From an uncultured Oscillospiraceae bacterium (GTDB lineage Bacteria; Bacillota; Clostridia; Oscillospirales; Oscillospiraceae): a stretch of DNA of 5,562 nucleotides. The position numbers and the translations under genes were made by a program. Location of the stretch: NCBI GenBank assembly GCA_934623545.1, contig CAKTVN010000120.1, positions 1 through 5,562 on the forward strand. Reading direction: 5' to 3'. A model generated the notes under the pieces. It saw nothing but the letters and a program-made list of their open reading frames with translations, was not told the DNA's origin and did not search any database. Each line of letters starts with the position of its first letter. Within the stretch, counting starts at the first letter, position 1. This document shows positions 1 through 4,614 of this stretch, piece after piece.

Positions 1-69
1 GGGGATGAGGGATTCGAACCCCCGCAAACGGAGTCAGAGTCCGGTGTGCTACCGTTACACAAATCCCCT
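1..69 (-). tRNA. tRNA-Gln (anticodon CUG), 3' end cut by the window edge
   Basis: Read on the minus strand from 69 down to 1 this folds as a tRNA. The acceptor 5' strand is AGGGGAT, the D stem GTG/CAC, the anticodon loop CTCTGAC with anticodon CTG, the variable loop 4 nt, and the T stem-loop has the canonical TTCGAAT. The anticodon arm (CCGGA, 7-nt loop, TCCG) closely resembles bacterial glutamine tRNAs, which supports Gln(CUG). The last acceptor base (expected U72), the discriminator and any encoded CCA lie beyond position 1. The outermost anticodon-stem pair (27-43) appears as a C/U mismatch. The tRNA reads divergently from the spoIVB-like gene. Confidence 0.95.
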
Positions 70-78
70 AAAAAGGTT

Positions 79-94
79 TTGCGTCAAAACGCAA
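79..94 (-). other. Hairpin in the tRNA-Gln 5' leader
   Basis: TTGCGT (79-84) and ACGCAA (89-94) form a perfect 6-bp inverted repeat with a 4-nt loop. It occupies the predicted 5' leader, between the promoter start site and the mature tRNA end. It could protect the primary transcript or mark the RNase P substrate; this is inference from position only. Confidence 0.45.
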
Positions 95-99
95 GTATT

Positions 100-127
100 A
101 TTATACTGAAATTCGCAAAAATGTCAA
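100..127 (-). promoter_or_regulatory. SigA-type promoter of tRNA-Gln
   Basis: On the minus strand a perfect -35 TTGACA (127-122) and a perfect -10 TATAAT (105-100) are separated by 16 bp. Transcription should start near 93, about 24 nt before the mature tRNA 5' end. Such a consensus promoter is expected for a stable RNA gene. Confidence 0.85.
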
Positions 128-240
128 GATAAATTTCAGCTGATCTGCAAAAAATAAGCATGAATTTTCAGCGGTCTCTCAAACGAAGGCGCTCCGCGCA
201 TGGAAAATCGCGCCGGATGCGGCAGCATCTCCCACGCCGT

Positions 241-269
241 GGCGGCGCAGAGGCTGTCATTGCGCCGCC
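241..269. repeat. GC-rich hairpin followed by a short T tract
   Basis: GGCGGCGCA (241-249) and TGCGCCGCC (261-269) are a perfect 9-bp inverted repeat with an 11-nt loop. On the plus strand a T5 tract (275-279) follows 5 nt after the stem, so it could be a weak terminator. No plus-strand gene lies upstream in the window for it to terminate. A smaller hairpin, GATGC/GCATC, sits at 216-229. The stretch 130-277 has no credible gene. Confidence 0.4.
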
Positions 270-277
270 GTATCTTT

Positions 278-306
278 TTGACAAGGAAAAGGCGCTTGTT
301 TTTACT
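278..306 (+). promoter_or_regulatory. Candidate SigA-type promoter upstream of the spoIVB-like gene
   Basis: A perfect -35 TTGACA (278-283) is followed at exactly 17 bp by TTTACT (301-306), a 4/6 match to TATAAT. A weaker alternative is TTGTTT (321-326), 16 bp, TATTAA (343-348). Family knowledge says spoIVB is normally transcribed in the forespore by SigF/SigG. I did not find a convincing forespore-type promoter here, although a GCATA element lies at 340-344. Confidence 0.4.
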
Positions 307-367
307 AATCCCCCGCCCGGTTGTTTTCTCCCGAGGCAGGCATATTAAGTCCTGTGAGATTTGGCGC

Positions 368-375
368 AGGAGAGG
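368..375 (+). promoter_or_regulatory. Ribosome binding site that selects the ATG at 385
   Basis: AGGAGAGG ends 9 nt before ATG 385. It directly abuts the in-frame ATG at 376 and lies inside the reading frame if TTG 361 were used. Spacing therefore favours 385, which also leaves a normal signal peptide starting MKQYK. Confidence 0.7.
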
Positions 376-384
376 ATGAGGGCT

Positions 385-1374
385 ATGAAACAATATAAAA
401 CAGCGGCGCGCAGGCTCGCCGCCGCATTGCTGGCAGCATTGCTGCTGGCGACGCCGGCGCTGGCGGCGGTCCCGGCGTTTTTGATGCCGGGCGGAAATAC
501 GGTCGGGCTGAAGCTGTACACCGAGGGGCTTCTGGTCGCGGAGGTGACGGACGGGGCGGCGCAGACCGCCGGACTTCGCGCGGGAGACACGATCTTAGCG
601 GCGGATGGAGAAGCCGTATGCTCCGCGCAGGAGCTTGTGACGCGCATTCAGGCGGGCGGCGGCGTGCTTCTGACGGTCCGCCGGGGGCAGCAGGAGACGG
701 ATTTCTATATCACGCCCGAAAAAACGCAGGACGGCTACCGCATCGGCGTTTCGCTGCGGGATCACATCGCTGGCATCGGAACGGTGACATACTATGACCC
801 GGAGACAAAATGCTTCGGTGCGCTCGGGCACGGCGTCGGTGCCATCGGCGGCACACAGCCCGCAGACATTACCTCGGGCTTTGTGGTCTCGTCCAGCGTC
901 GCGTCCGTCTGCAAGGGCAGCCGCGGCACACCGGGGATGCTGAAGGGCGTTTTCGACCTGTCGCGGTCGATCGGAGCCGTCACGGCGAACTGCGACAGCG
1001 GCGTGTTCGGCGTGATGCAGACGCTGCCGCACAAGGCGCTGCTGCCCGTCGCGGGCACGGACGAGGTGCACACCGGCGCGGCGAAAATTTTGTCGAACGT
1101 GGACGGGACGGAGGTCCGGGAATATGACATTGAGATTTTGAAGCTCTATCCGGACGCGAAAAACGGGCGGAATCTGCTGCTGCGGGTGACAGACCCGGCG
1201 CTTCTGGAAAAGACCGGCGGCATCGTTCAGGGGATGTCCGGCAGCCCGATCGTGCAGGATGGGAAGCTCGCGGGCGCGGTAACGCACGTTCTGGTCAACG
1301 ACCCCGAGCGCGGCTATGGCATCTTCCTTGAAAATATGCTGGACGCAGCGGCGCAAAGGGCTGCCGCCGCGTAA
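385..1374 (+). CDS. spoIVB: SpoIVB-like serine peptidase (family S55), PDZ domain
   Basis: 329 residues. SpoIVB is secreted from the forespore into the intermembrane space, where it cleaves SpoIVFA and so triggers pro-SigK processing. Residues 1-28 form a signal peptide or membrane anchor: basic start, Ala/Leu core, and an ALA site at 25-27. A PDZ domain follows at about 36-110, with GLRAGDTIL at 63-71. The S55 domain carries His149 (GALGHG), Asp270 (RVTD) and Ser285 (QGMSGSP), then the family signature GAVTHVLVNDP at 297-307. The 15-residue Asp-Ser spacing matches B. subtilis Asp363/Ser378. At 329 residues it is shorter than the 426-residue B. subtilis protein, mainly because the stretch between the signal and the PDZ domain is nearly absent. 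SpoIVB usually lies between recN and spo0A; here the neighbours are tRNA-Gln and a MATE gene, so this could be a relocated copy or a second paralogue. The family call is firm; the exact role is inferred. Confidence 0.93.
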   Translation: MKQYKTAARRLAAALLAALLLATPALAAVPAFLMPGGNTVGLKLYTEGLLVAEVTDGAAQTAGLRAGDTILAADGEAVCSAQELVTRIQAGGGVLLTVRRGQQETDFYITPEKTQDGYRIGVSLRDHIAGIGTVTYYDPETKCFGALGHGVGAIGGTQPADITSGFVVSSSVASVCKGSRGTPGMLKGVFDLSRSIGAVTANCDSGVFGVMQTLPHKALLPVAGTDEVHTGAAKILSNVDGTEVREYDIEILKLYPDAKNGRNLLLRVTDPALLEKTGGIVQGMSGSPIVQDGKLAGAVTHVLVNDPERGYGIFLENMLDAAAQRAAAA

Positions 1375-1376
1375 AA

Positions 1377-1444
1377 TATCCCCGCAGCCTGACCAGCAAG
1401 CTGCGGGGATACCTGCGCTTTTCAAAAATACTTTTGAAAAGCGC
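1377..1444. terminator. Tandem hairpins after the spoIVB-like gene, probable terminator
   Basis: The first stem, 1377-1388 with 1400-1411, is a perfect 12 bp with an 11-nt loop and starts 2 nt after the stop codon. The second, 1415-1427 with 1432-1444, is a perfect 13 bp with loop ATAC. Its arms contain TTTT/AAAA blocks, so it looks nearly the same on both strands. There is no clean U tract after either stem, although TTTT at 1419-1422 follows the first by 7 nt. Lying between convergent genes, the pair may act in both directions. Confidence 0.55.
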
Positions 1445-1448
1445 TCAA

Positions 1449-1555
1449 ACGCGATTGGCTGCGCTGCCATCGCGTCTGAAAAAGATTGCGCGCATAATTT
1501 GTGTGCCGTTTGCACACAAATCCCACACTTGCGGCACGTAGTGTGTTTTATGCGC
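1449..1555. repeat. Cluster of inverted repeats, possible branched RNA fold
   Basis: Three further inverted repeats follow the tandem hairpins. ACGCGAT (1449-1455) pairs with ATCGCGT (1469-1475), with an inner GGC/GCC. ATTTGTGTGC (1497-1506) pairs perfectly with GCACACAAAT (1512-1521). CACACT (1524-1529) pairs with AGTGTG (1540-1545). The last two are enclosed by GCGCATAA (1490-1497) and TTATGCGC (1548-1555), which gives a three-way-junction layout. Position 1497 is shared by two stems. No open frame here looks coding. It could be the 3' UTR of the MATE gene, a small RNA or a dispersed intergenic repeat. Confidence 0.5.
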
Positions 1556-1571
1556 CGTGCGCGGCGGAACT

Positions 1572-2909
1572 CTACGAGGTTTTTGGCAAAAGCTTGTCCT
1601 TCCGCAGCAGATAATAGCCGTAGCCGGTGCAGTCCGCGAGCAGCCAGCCGATCGGAATGGAGATCCAGATGCCAAAGACGCCGAGCGGCTGCGCCAGCGC
1701 ATAGGCGAGCGCGACGCGCACGCCGAGCGAGATGACCGTCAGCACAAGGGACATCCCCGGACGCTTGACGGCGCGGTAGAAGCCATAGAGCAGGAACAGG
1801 CAGCCGATCCCCACGTAGCACGCGCCCTCTACGCGCAGATACAGCGTGCCCTCGGCGAGGACCTGCGTCTCCCCTGCCTGCACAAAGATCCGCAGGAGCG
1901 GCTCTGCAAACACGCAGACGAGCACGGAGATCAGTGCGGAGAACGCCGCGCTGACCGCAGTCGCCTGCCGCAGCCCCTTTCTCAGCCGCTGCGTCTGACC
2001 CGCGCCGTAGTTCTGCGCCACAAAGGTCGAGAAGGCGTTGCCAAAATCCTGTACGGGCAGATAGGCGAAGGAGTCGATCTTGACCGCCGCGGCAAACGCC
2101 GCCATCACGGTCGGACCGAAGCTGTCGACCAGCCGCTGGATGAGCAGAATGCCGAAATTCATTGCGGACTGCTGCGCACAGGTGAGGAGCGAAAGGTCAA
2201 ACAGCTCGCGTAAAATCTGACGCTCGAACCGCAGCTCGCCGCGCCGCGGCAGCAGCATTGGGCACTTCCGAAGGACATAGACCGCAAGCCCCACTCCGGC
2301 AAGATACTGCGCCAGAATCGTCGCCACAGCCGCGCCCGCGATGCCCCAGTGCAGCACCAGCACAAACAGCAGGTCCAGCCCGATGTTCAAAAGCGCCGAC
2401 GCGCCGAGGAACCAGAGCGGCGCGACGGAATTGCCGACCGCGCGGAGCAGGCACGCGAAAAAGTTATAGAGGAACGTCGCGACCAGCCCGGCAAAAATGA
2501 TGACAAGGTAGAGGCGCATGGACCCATAGAGCTCCGCCGGAACTTGAAGGAAGCGCAAAATAGCGTCCAGAAACAGATACACCAATGCGTTCAGGACCAG
2601 CGTGACCGCCGCGATCAGCACGAACGCGTGCGCCGCCGCGCTGCGCAGCGCGCGCTCGTCGCGTTTTCCGAGGTAGATGGAGCACAGCGCACCCGCGCCC
2701 ATTGACAGCCCAAGAAAGATCGACGTCAAAAACGTCATCAGCGTGTAGGCAGAGCCGACCGCCGCGAGCGCGTTCTTCCCGAGCGCCTGCCCGACGATCA
2801 GTGTGTCGGCGATGTTGTACAGCTGCTGAAGGAGATTGCCCGCGATCATCGGCAGCGCGAACCGCAGAAGCCCCTTCAGAATGCTCCCTCTGGTCAAGTC
2901 ATGGCACAT
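1572..2909 (-). CDS. MATE-family multidrug/metabolite efflux transporter
   Basis: 445 residues, the usual MATE length, predicted in the cytoplasmic membrane with about 12 hydrophobic helices. MATE proteins export drugs or metabolites in exchange for Na+ or H+. The first helix carries LLQQLYNIADTLIVG at 26-40, a hallmark of the MepA/DinF-like branch, including the conserved Asp35. RAVGNSVAPL at 156-165 ends the first half, and VAQNYGAGQ at 297-305 is the conserved loop of the second half. ATG 2909 is chosen because AGAGGT (2922-2917) lies 7 nt upstream; the nearby CAT at 2900-2902 is out of frame. It is divergent from the Lrp/AsnC-type regulator, and both promoters share one dyad, so regulation by that protein is likely. 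The substrate cannot be read from sequence: amino acid, antibiotic or other metabolite are all possible. Confidence 0.93.
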   Translation of the reverse strand: MCHDLTRGSILKGLLRFALPMIAGNLLQQLYNIADTLIVGQALGKNALAAVGSAYTLMTFLTSIFLGLSMGAGALCSIYLGKRDERALRSAAAHAFVLIAAVTLVLNALVYLFLDAILRFLQVPAELYGSMRLYLVIIFAGLVATFLYNFFACLLRAVGNSVAPLWFLGASALLNIGLDLLFVLVLHWGIAGAAVATILAQYLAGVGLAVYVLRKCPMLLPRRGELRFERQILRELFDLSLLTCAQQSAMNFGILLIQRLVDSFGPTVMAAFAAAVKIDSFAYLPVQDFGNAFSTFVAQNYGAGQTQRLRKGLRQATAVSAAFSALISVLVCVFAEPLLRIFVQAGETQVLAEGTLYLRVEGACYVGIGCLFLLYGFYRAVKRPGMSLVLTVISLGVRVALAYALAQPLGVFGIWISIPIGWLLADCTGYGYYLLRKDKLLPKTS

Positions 2910-2940
2910 GGTGATTACCTCTAAATTTATTTATGTAATT

Positions 2941-2969
2941 ATCATACATTATTTCGTTTCAAAATGCAA
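2941..2969 (-). promoter_or_regulatory. Promoter of the MATE gene
   Basis: On the minus strand TTGCAT (2969-2964), a 17-bp spacer, then TATGAT (2946-2941). The start site should be near 2934, leaving a leader of about 25 nt that contains the AGAGGT ribosome binding site. The -35 box lies inside the left arm of the dyad at 2961-2993. Confidence 0.65.
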
Positions 2970-2993
2970 TATATATCTTTCGTATTGTATTTT
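2961..2993. promoter_or_regulatory. Candidate Lrp-type operator (imperfect dyad)
   Basis: AAAATGCAATA (2961-2971) and TATTGTATTTT (2983-2993) are 11-bp inverted arms with one mismatch, 22 bp centre to centre, around an AT-rich core. Short flanking matches TTTC (2957-2960) and GAAA (2998-3001) are offset by a few bases. Both divergent -35 boxes lie within the arms. Lrp/AsnC proteins bind AT-rich dyads and often control a divergent exporter and themselves, so this is the natural operator. Binding is inferred. Confidence 0.5.
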
Positions 2994-3013
2994 CCGTGAA
3001 AATATGCTATCCT
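2985..3013 (+). promoter_or_regulatory. Candidate promoter of the Lrp/AsnC-type gene
   Basis: TTGTAT (2985-2990), a 17-bp spacer, and TATCCT (3008-3013) preceded by an extended -10 TG (TGCTATCCT). The predicted start near 3020 falls within the ribosome binding site, which would give a very short leader. The real start could therefore be a few bases away or driven from further upstream. Confidence 0.45.
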
Positions 3014-3017
3014 GTAT

Positions 3018-3026
3018 GAGAGGTGA
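3018..3026 (+). promoter_or_regulatory. Ribosome binding site that selects ATG 3032
   Basis: GAGAGGTGA is a strong match to the 16S anti-Shine-Dalgarno sequence and ends 5 nt before ATG 3032. An in-frame GTG at 3023 lies inside this site and so cannot be its start codon. Confidence 0.75.
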
Positions 3027-3031
3027 ACGAT

Positions 3032-3490
3032 ATGTATTTGAGCGGACTGGACGAACTGGACCGGAGCATCCTCGCGCTTCTGAGCGAGAACGCGCGCTAC
3101 AGCTATTCCGAGATCGGCGAGAAGCTGGGCTATTCGCGCGTCGCGATCAAGAACCACATCGACGCGCTGGAGCAGAGCGGCATCATCGAGGGCTACACGA
3201 CCATCATCGACCCGCAGAAGCTAGGCGGCGCGGTTTCCTGCTATTTTGAGATCGAAACGCAGCCGGACTGCTTTTCTGCGGTCACGCAGCGTCTCAGTGC
3301 CAGCGATACCGTCACGCAAATTTACCGGACGACTGGTGGCTGCCGCCTGCACGTACACGCCGTCGCCGCCGATCAGGACGAGCTGGAGCGCTTTCTGCGC
3401 GAGACGATTGATACGCTGCCCGGCGTCGCGTCCATCCGGACGAATGTGATCTTGTCCCGCATCAAGGATGTGAAGGGACTTCGGTTATAA
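3032..3490 (+). CDS. Lrp/AsnC-family transcriptional regulator
   Basis: 152 residues, the usual size of the family. These are DNA-binding proteins that assemble as dimers to octamers and respond to amino acids or other small effectors. The N-terminal winged helix-turn-helix begins with LDELDRSILALL at 6-17 and continues with the recognition segment SEIGEKLGYSRVAIKNHIDAL at about 26-46. The linker GYTTIIDPQKLGG at 54-66 is typical. The C-terminal RAM/AsnC ligand-binding domain runs from about 67 to 145, with TTGGCRLHVHAVA near 100-112 where the effector pocket normally forms. It is divergent from a MATE exporter with a shared dyad between them, which points to local control of export and autoregulation. 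Known Lrp-type proteins next to transporter genes (Lrp-BrnFE, AzlB-AzlCD) are precedents for the arrangement. The effector is unknown. No convincing terminator follows the stop. Confidence 0.93.
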   Translation: MYLSGLDELDRSILALLSENARYSYSEIGEKLGYSRVAIKNHIDALEQSGIIEGYTTIIDPQKLGGAVSCYFEIETQPDCFSAVTQRLSASDTVTQIYRTTGGCRLHVHAVAADQDELERFLRETIDTLPGVASIRTNVILSRIKDVKGLRL

Positions 3491-3587
3491 AAACTGCTGC
3501 CCAAGTAAGCGATGATTCAACCGGCAAGAGTGATCGGCGAGAGGTTTTGGCGCAAATGAAAGTTTGAAAAACGCAGGAATACTGTGT

Positions 3588-3642
3588 GCACCCGCAAGGG
3601 GTGCGCCGCATCCGTAGCGCGCCTTCGGCGCTGACGGCTGCG
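3588..3642. repeat. Two adjacent palindromes
   Basis: GCACCC (3588-3593) and GGGTGC (3599-3604) form a 6-bp hairpin. Next to it 3607-3642 forms a longer imperfect hairpin: CGCA/TGCG, a mismatch, CCGT/ACGG, then AGCGC/GCGCT around CCTTCG, with one bulged G at 3633. Such paired GC palindromes are typical of dispersed extragenic repeats. Confidence 0.5.
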
Positions 3643-3765
3643 CAAAGTCGTCCGCCCCTACGTAAGGTCGGAAATGTCCCGAATTTCACACGTCAAATAT
3701 TCAACGGGCGCTAACATAACGACTCATGTAATTTATCGTGCGCTCAGGAAACCCGATTCTACGGT

Positions 3766-3779
3766 CGCCCGCAAGGGCG
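3766..3779. repeat. GCAA-capped hairpin
   Basis: CGCCC (3766-3770), loop GCAA, GGGCG (3775-3779). The core CCCGCAAGGG recurs at 3591-3600, and a variant with one inserted A occurs at 3883-3894. Confidence 0.5.
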
Positions 3780-3793
3780 TTCCTTGACTGCCG

Positions 3794-3824
3794 ATGTAAC
3801 GATAATACGTAAAATGTAACGATA
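3794..3824. repeat. 11-bp direct repeat at a 20-bp period
   Basis: ATGTAACGATA occurs exactly at 3794-3804 and 3814-3824. A diverged copy, ATGTAATTTATCG, lies at 3726-3738, and ATAACGA at 3716-3722 is also related. The 20-bp period puts both exact copies on nearly the same helical face, as tandem protein-binding sites often are. No regulator or promoter could be tied to them. Confidence 0.5.
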
Positions 3825-3871
3825 TGGTTTTTCGCGCGTCAGCGCTATTTCACGTCCAGCGTCCTTTTCTT

Positions 3872-3905
3872 CCATATCTTTTCCCGCAAGAGGGAAAAGA
3901 TATGG
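3872..3905. repeat. Perfect 14-bp inverted repeat
   Basis: CCATATCTTTTCCC (3872-3885) and GGGAAAAGATATGG (3892-3905) pair perfectly around GCAAGA. There is no U tract after either arm, so it is not an obvious terminator. It is the longest uninterrupted stem in the window. Confidence 0.6.
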
Positions 3906-3971
3906 TCGCCGAAGGCACAGCTGCGGTGTCGCCGCAAAAAACGGAACCTCCGGTGAATCTTGAAAAGAGTT

Positions 3972-4004
3972 CCGCGCCTGCGGCGCGGCTTACGCCCTCC
4001 GGGC
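3972..4004. repeat. Tandem GC hairpins with 3-nt loops
   Basis: CCGCGCC (3972-3978), loop TGC, GGCGCGG (3982-3988), then GCCC (3994-3997), loop TCC, GGGC (4001-4004) and an A5 tract. On the minus strand the T5 tract precedes the stems, so termination in that direction is not supported. Confidence 0.45.
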
Positions 4005-4037
4005 AAAAAGAGGCGTCGCTCCTCGGGTGACAAAGCT

Positions 4038-4057
4038 CATGCCGCTTTCGCGGCATG
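4038..4057. repeat. Perfect 8-bp hairpin beside the operon terminator
   Basis: CATGCCGC (4038-4045), loop TTTC, GCGGCATG (4050-4057). On the minus strand it lies directly beyond the TTTT of the 4059-4086 terminator and could be a backup structure. Confidence 0.5.
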
Positions 4058-4058
4058 A

Positions 4059-4086
4059 AAAGCGCCGCCCTCTCGGGCGGCGGCTT
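4059..4086 (-). terminator. Intrinsic terminator of the DUF3006-Dabb operon
   Basis: On the minus strand, starting just after the Dabb stop codon, GCCGCCC pairs with GGGCGGC (4081-4075 and 4070-4064) around GAGA. Outer AAAGC/GCTTT extends the stem with one bulged G at 4082. The downstream side ends in GCTTTT. The stem is symmetric enough to work weakly in the plus direction too. Confidence 0.75.
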
Positions 4087-4371
4087 TCAAAATTCAAAAT
4101 CGACTGCGCCGCGCGCTTCGCGGATGGATTTGCACAGCGCCGAAACCGCGACGTGCCGCGGGTCCTTTTTATAGCGCTCCAGCGCCTCCAGATCGTCAAA
4201 ATCCGCGATCAGGCAGGCGTCGTAATTGTTCTTTTCCAGAACGTTCACGCCGATCTCCATGCGCCGGATCTCCGGGATCACGCCGTTCAGGGCGCGAAGC
4301 CCGTCCAGAAATTTCTGCATATTCTTCTCTTCGCCCGCGCGGAATTTCCACATGATCACGTGCCGAATCAT
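4087..4371 (-). CDS. Dabb-domain (stress-responsive A/B barrel) family protein
   Basis: 94 residues, essentially one complete Dabb domain, a dimeric alpha/beta-barrel fold. It starts with MIRHVIMWKF, matching the conserved first strand with His4 and Trp8. FLDGLRALNGVIPEIRRMEIG at about 21-41 covers the first helix and second strand. YDACLIADFDDLEALERYKKDPRHVAV at about 50-76 is the most conserved block, and the chain ends in AVDFEF. Members in bacteria are mostly uncharacterised; some plant and fungal relatives act in stress response or polyketide cyclisation, so no reaction is assigned. GGAGGG (4383-4378) lies 6 nt before ATG. The gene is 50 bp downstream of the DUF3006 gene with no clear promoter between, so it is probably co-transcribed, and a terminator follows directly. 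Confidence 0.88.
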   Translation of the reverse strand: MIRHVIMWKFRAGEEKNMQKFLDGLRALNGVIPEIRRMEIGVNVLEKNNYDACLIADFDDLEALERYKKDPRHVAVSALCKSIREARGAVDFEF

Positions 4372-4421
4372 AACAAGCCCTCCATCATTTCAATTTCAAA
4401 ATATGTGTTTTCTCCGTCATT

Positions 4422-4583
4422 TTACGGCAGGATGCGGTATTCGAAATTTTCAAAAACCAGCCGCGTGCCCTCGGTGATGCCGTCCGGCAGCAGCGCCAGC
4501 GCCGTCCGGCTCTCCTCGCCGGAATCGGAGACCAGCACGGCGTAATCCCCGTCGATCTCGCGGACGGTGCGCTCAAATCTCAT
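4422..4583 (-). CDS. Small DUF3006-family protein
   Basis: 53 residues, predicted cytoplasmic, no signal or membrane segment. The pattern RTVREIDGDYAVLVSDSGEE, then ALLPDGITEGTRLVF, matches the DUF3006 layout: a beta-rich start with 'xDGDYAVL', then 'LLPxGxxEG'. This family is common in Firmicutes and has no established function. ATG 4583 is preferred because AAGGAAG (4597-4591) lies 7 nt upstream. The same frame stays open to 4694, but that extension would cover the divergent promoter region and reads as low-quality sequence. It is the first gene of the probable operon with the Dabb gene and is head-to-head with the cytidylate kinase-like gene. Confidence 0.8.
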   Translation of the reverse strand: MRFERTVREIDGDYAVLVSDSGEESRTALALLPDGITEGTRLVFENFEYRILP

Positions 4584-4614
4584 CTGCTCACTTCCTTTGC
4601 GTCGGCTTTTTCTC

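Larger units (their letters stand above)
3491..4058. other. Gene-free, palindrome-rich intergenic region
   Basis: About 570 bp with no credible coding frame: the open frames are short, lack ribosome binding sites and have compositions unlike the neighbouring genes. The content is a mosaic of GC-rich hairpins (listed separately), a GTAGGGGCGGAC-type stretch in reverse (3651-3662), and an AT-richer middle part (3680-3830) with a direct repeat. It resembles accumulated extragenic palindromic repeats or decayed miniature elements, not a decayed gene. No transposase, target-site duplication or long terminal inverted repeat was found. Confidence 0.6.

Noticed and set aside
160..348. Possible 62-codon gene before the spoIVB-like gene
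   Set aside because: No ribosome binding site, a low-complexity basic composition, and it runs through a GC hairpin and the promoter candidate.
361..384. TTG 361 or ATG 376 as the start of the spoIVB-like gene
   Set aside because: The AGGAGAGG site lies within or directly against these starts, while ATG 385 has correct spacing and a clean signal peptide.
595..1821. Long minus-strand open frame (408 codons) across the spoIVB-like gene and the end of the MATE gene
   Set aside because: It is antisense to two well-supported genes, spans the hairpin cluster, is rich in Arg/Ala/His as expected from GC-rich shadow frames, and matches no family I recognise.
1557..2213. Plus-strand open frame (218 codons) antisense to the MATE gene
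   Set aside because: The Arg/Gln/Glu/Asp-rich composition is the complement shadow of a membrane protein gene, and no ribosome binding site is seen.
3023..3031. GTG 3023 as the start of the Lrp/AsnC-type gene
   Set aside because: The GTG is part of the GAGAGGTGA ribosome binding site that serves ATG 3032.
3824..4030. Possible 68-codon gene in the gene-free region
   Set aside because: Its sequence is made of the palindromes at 3872-3905 and 3972-4004; no ribosome binding site or recognisable family.
3491..4058. CRISPR array or complete transposon in the gene-free region
   Set aside because: The repeats are not regularly spaced units with unique spacers, and there is no transposase or terminal inverted repeat with target duplication.
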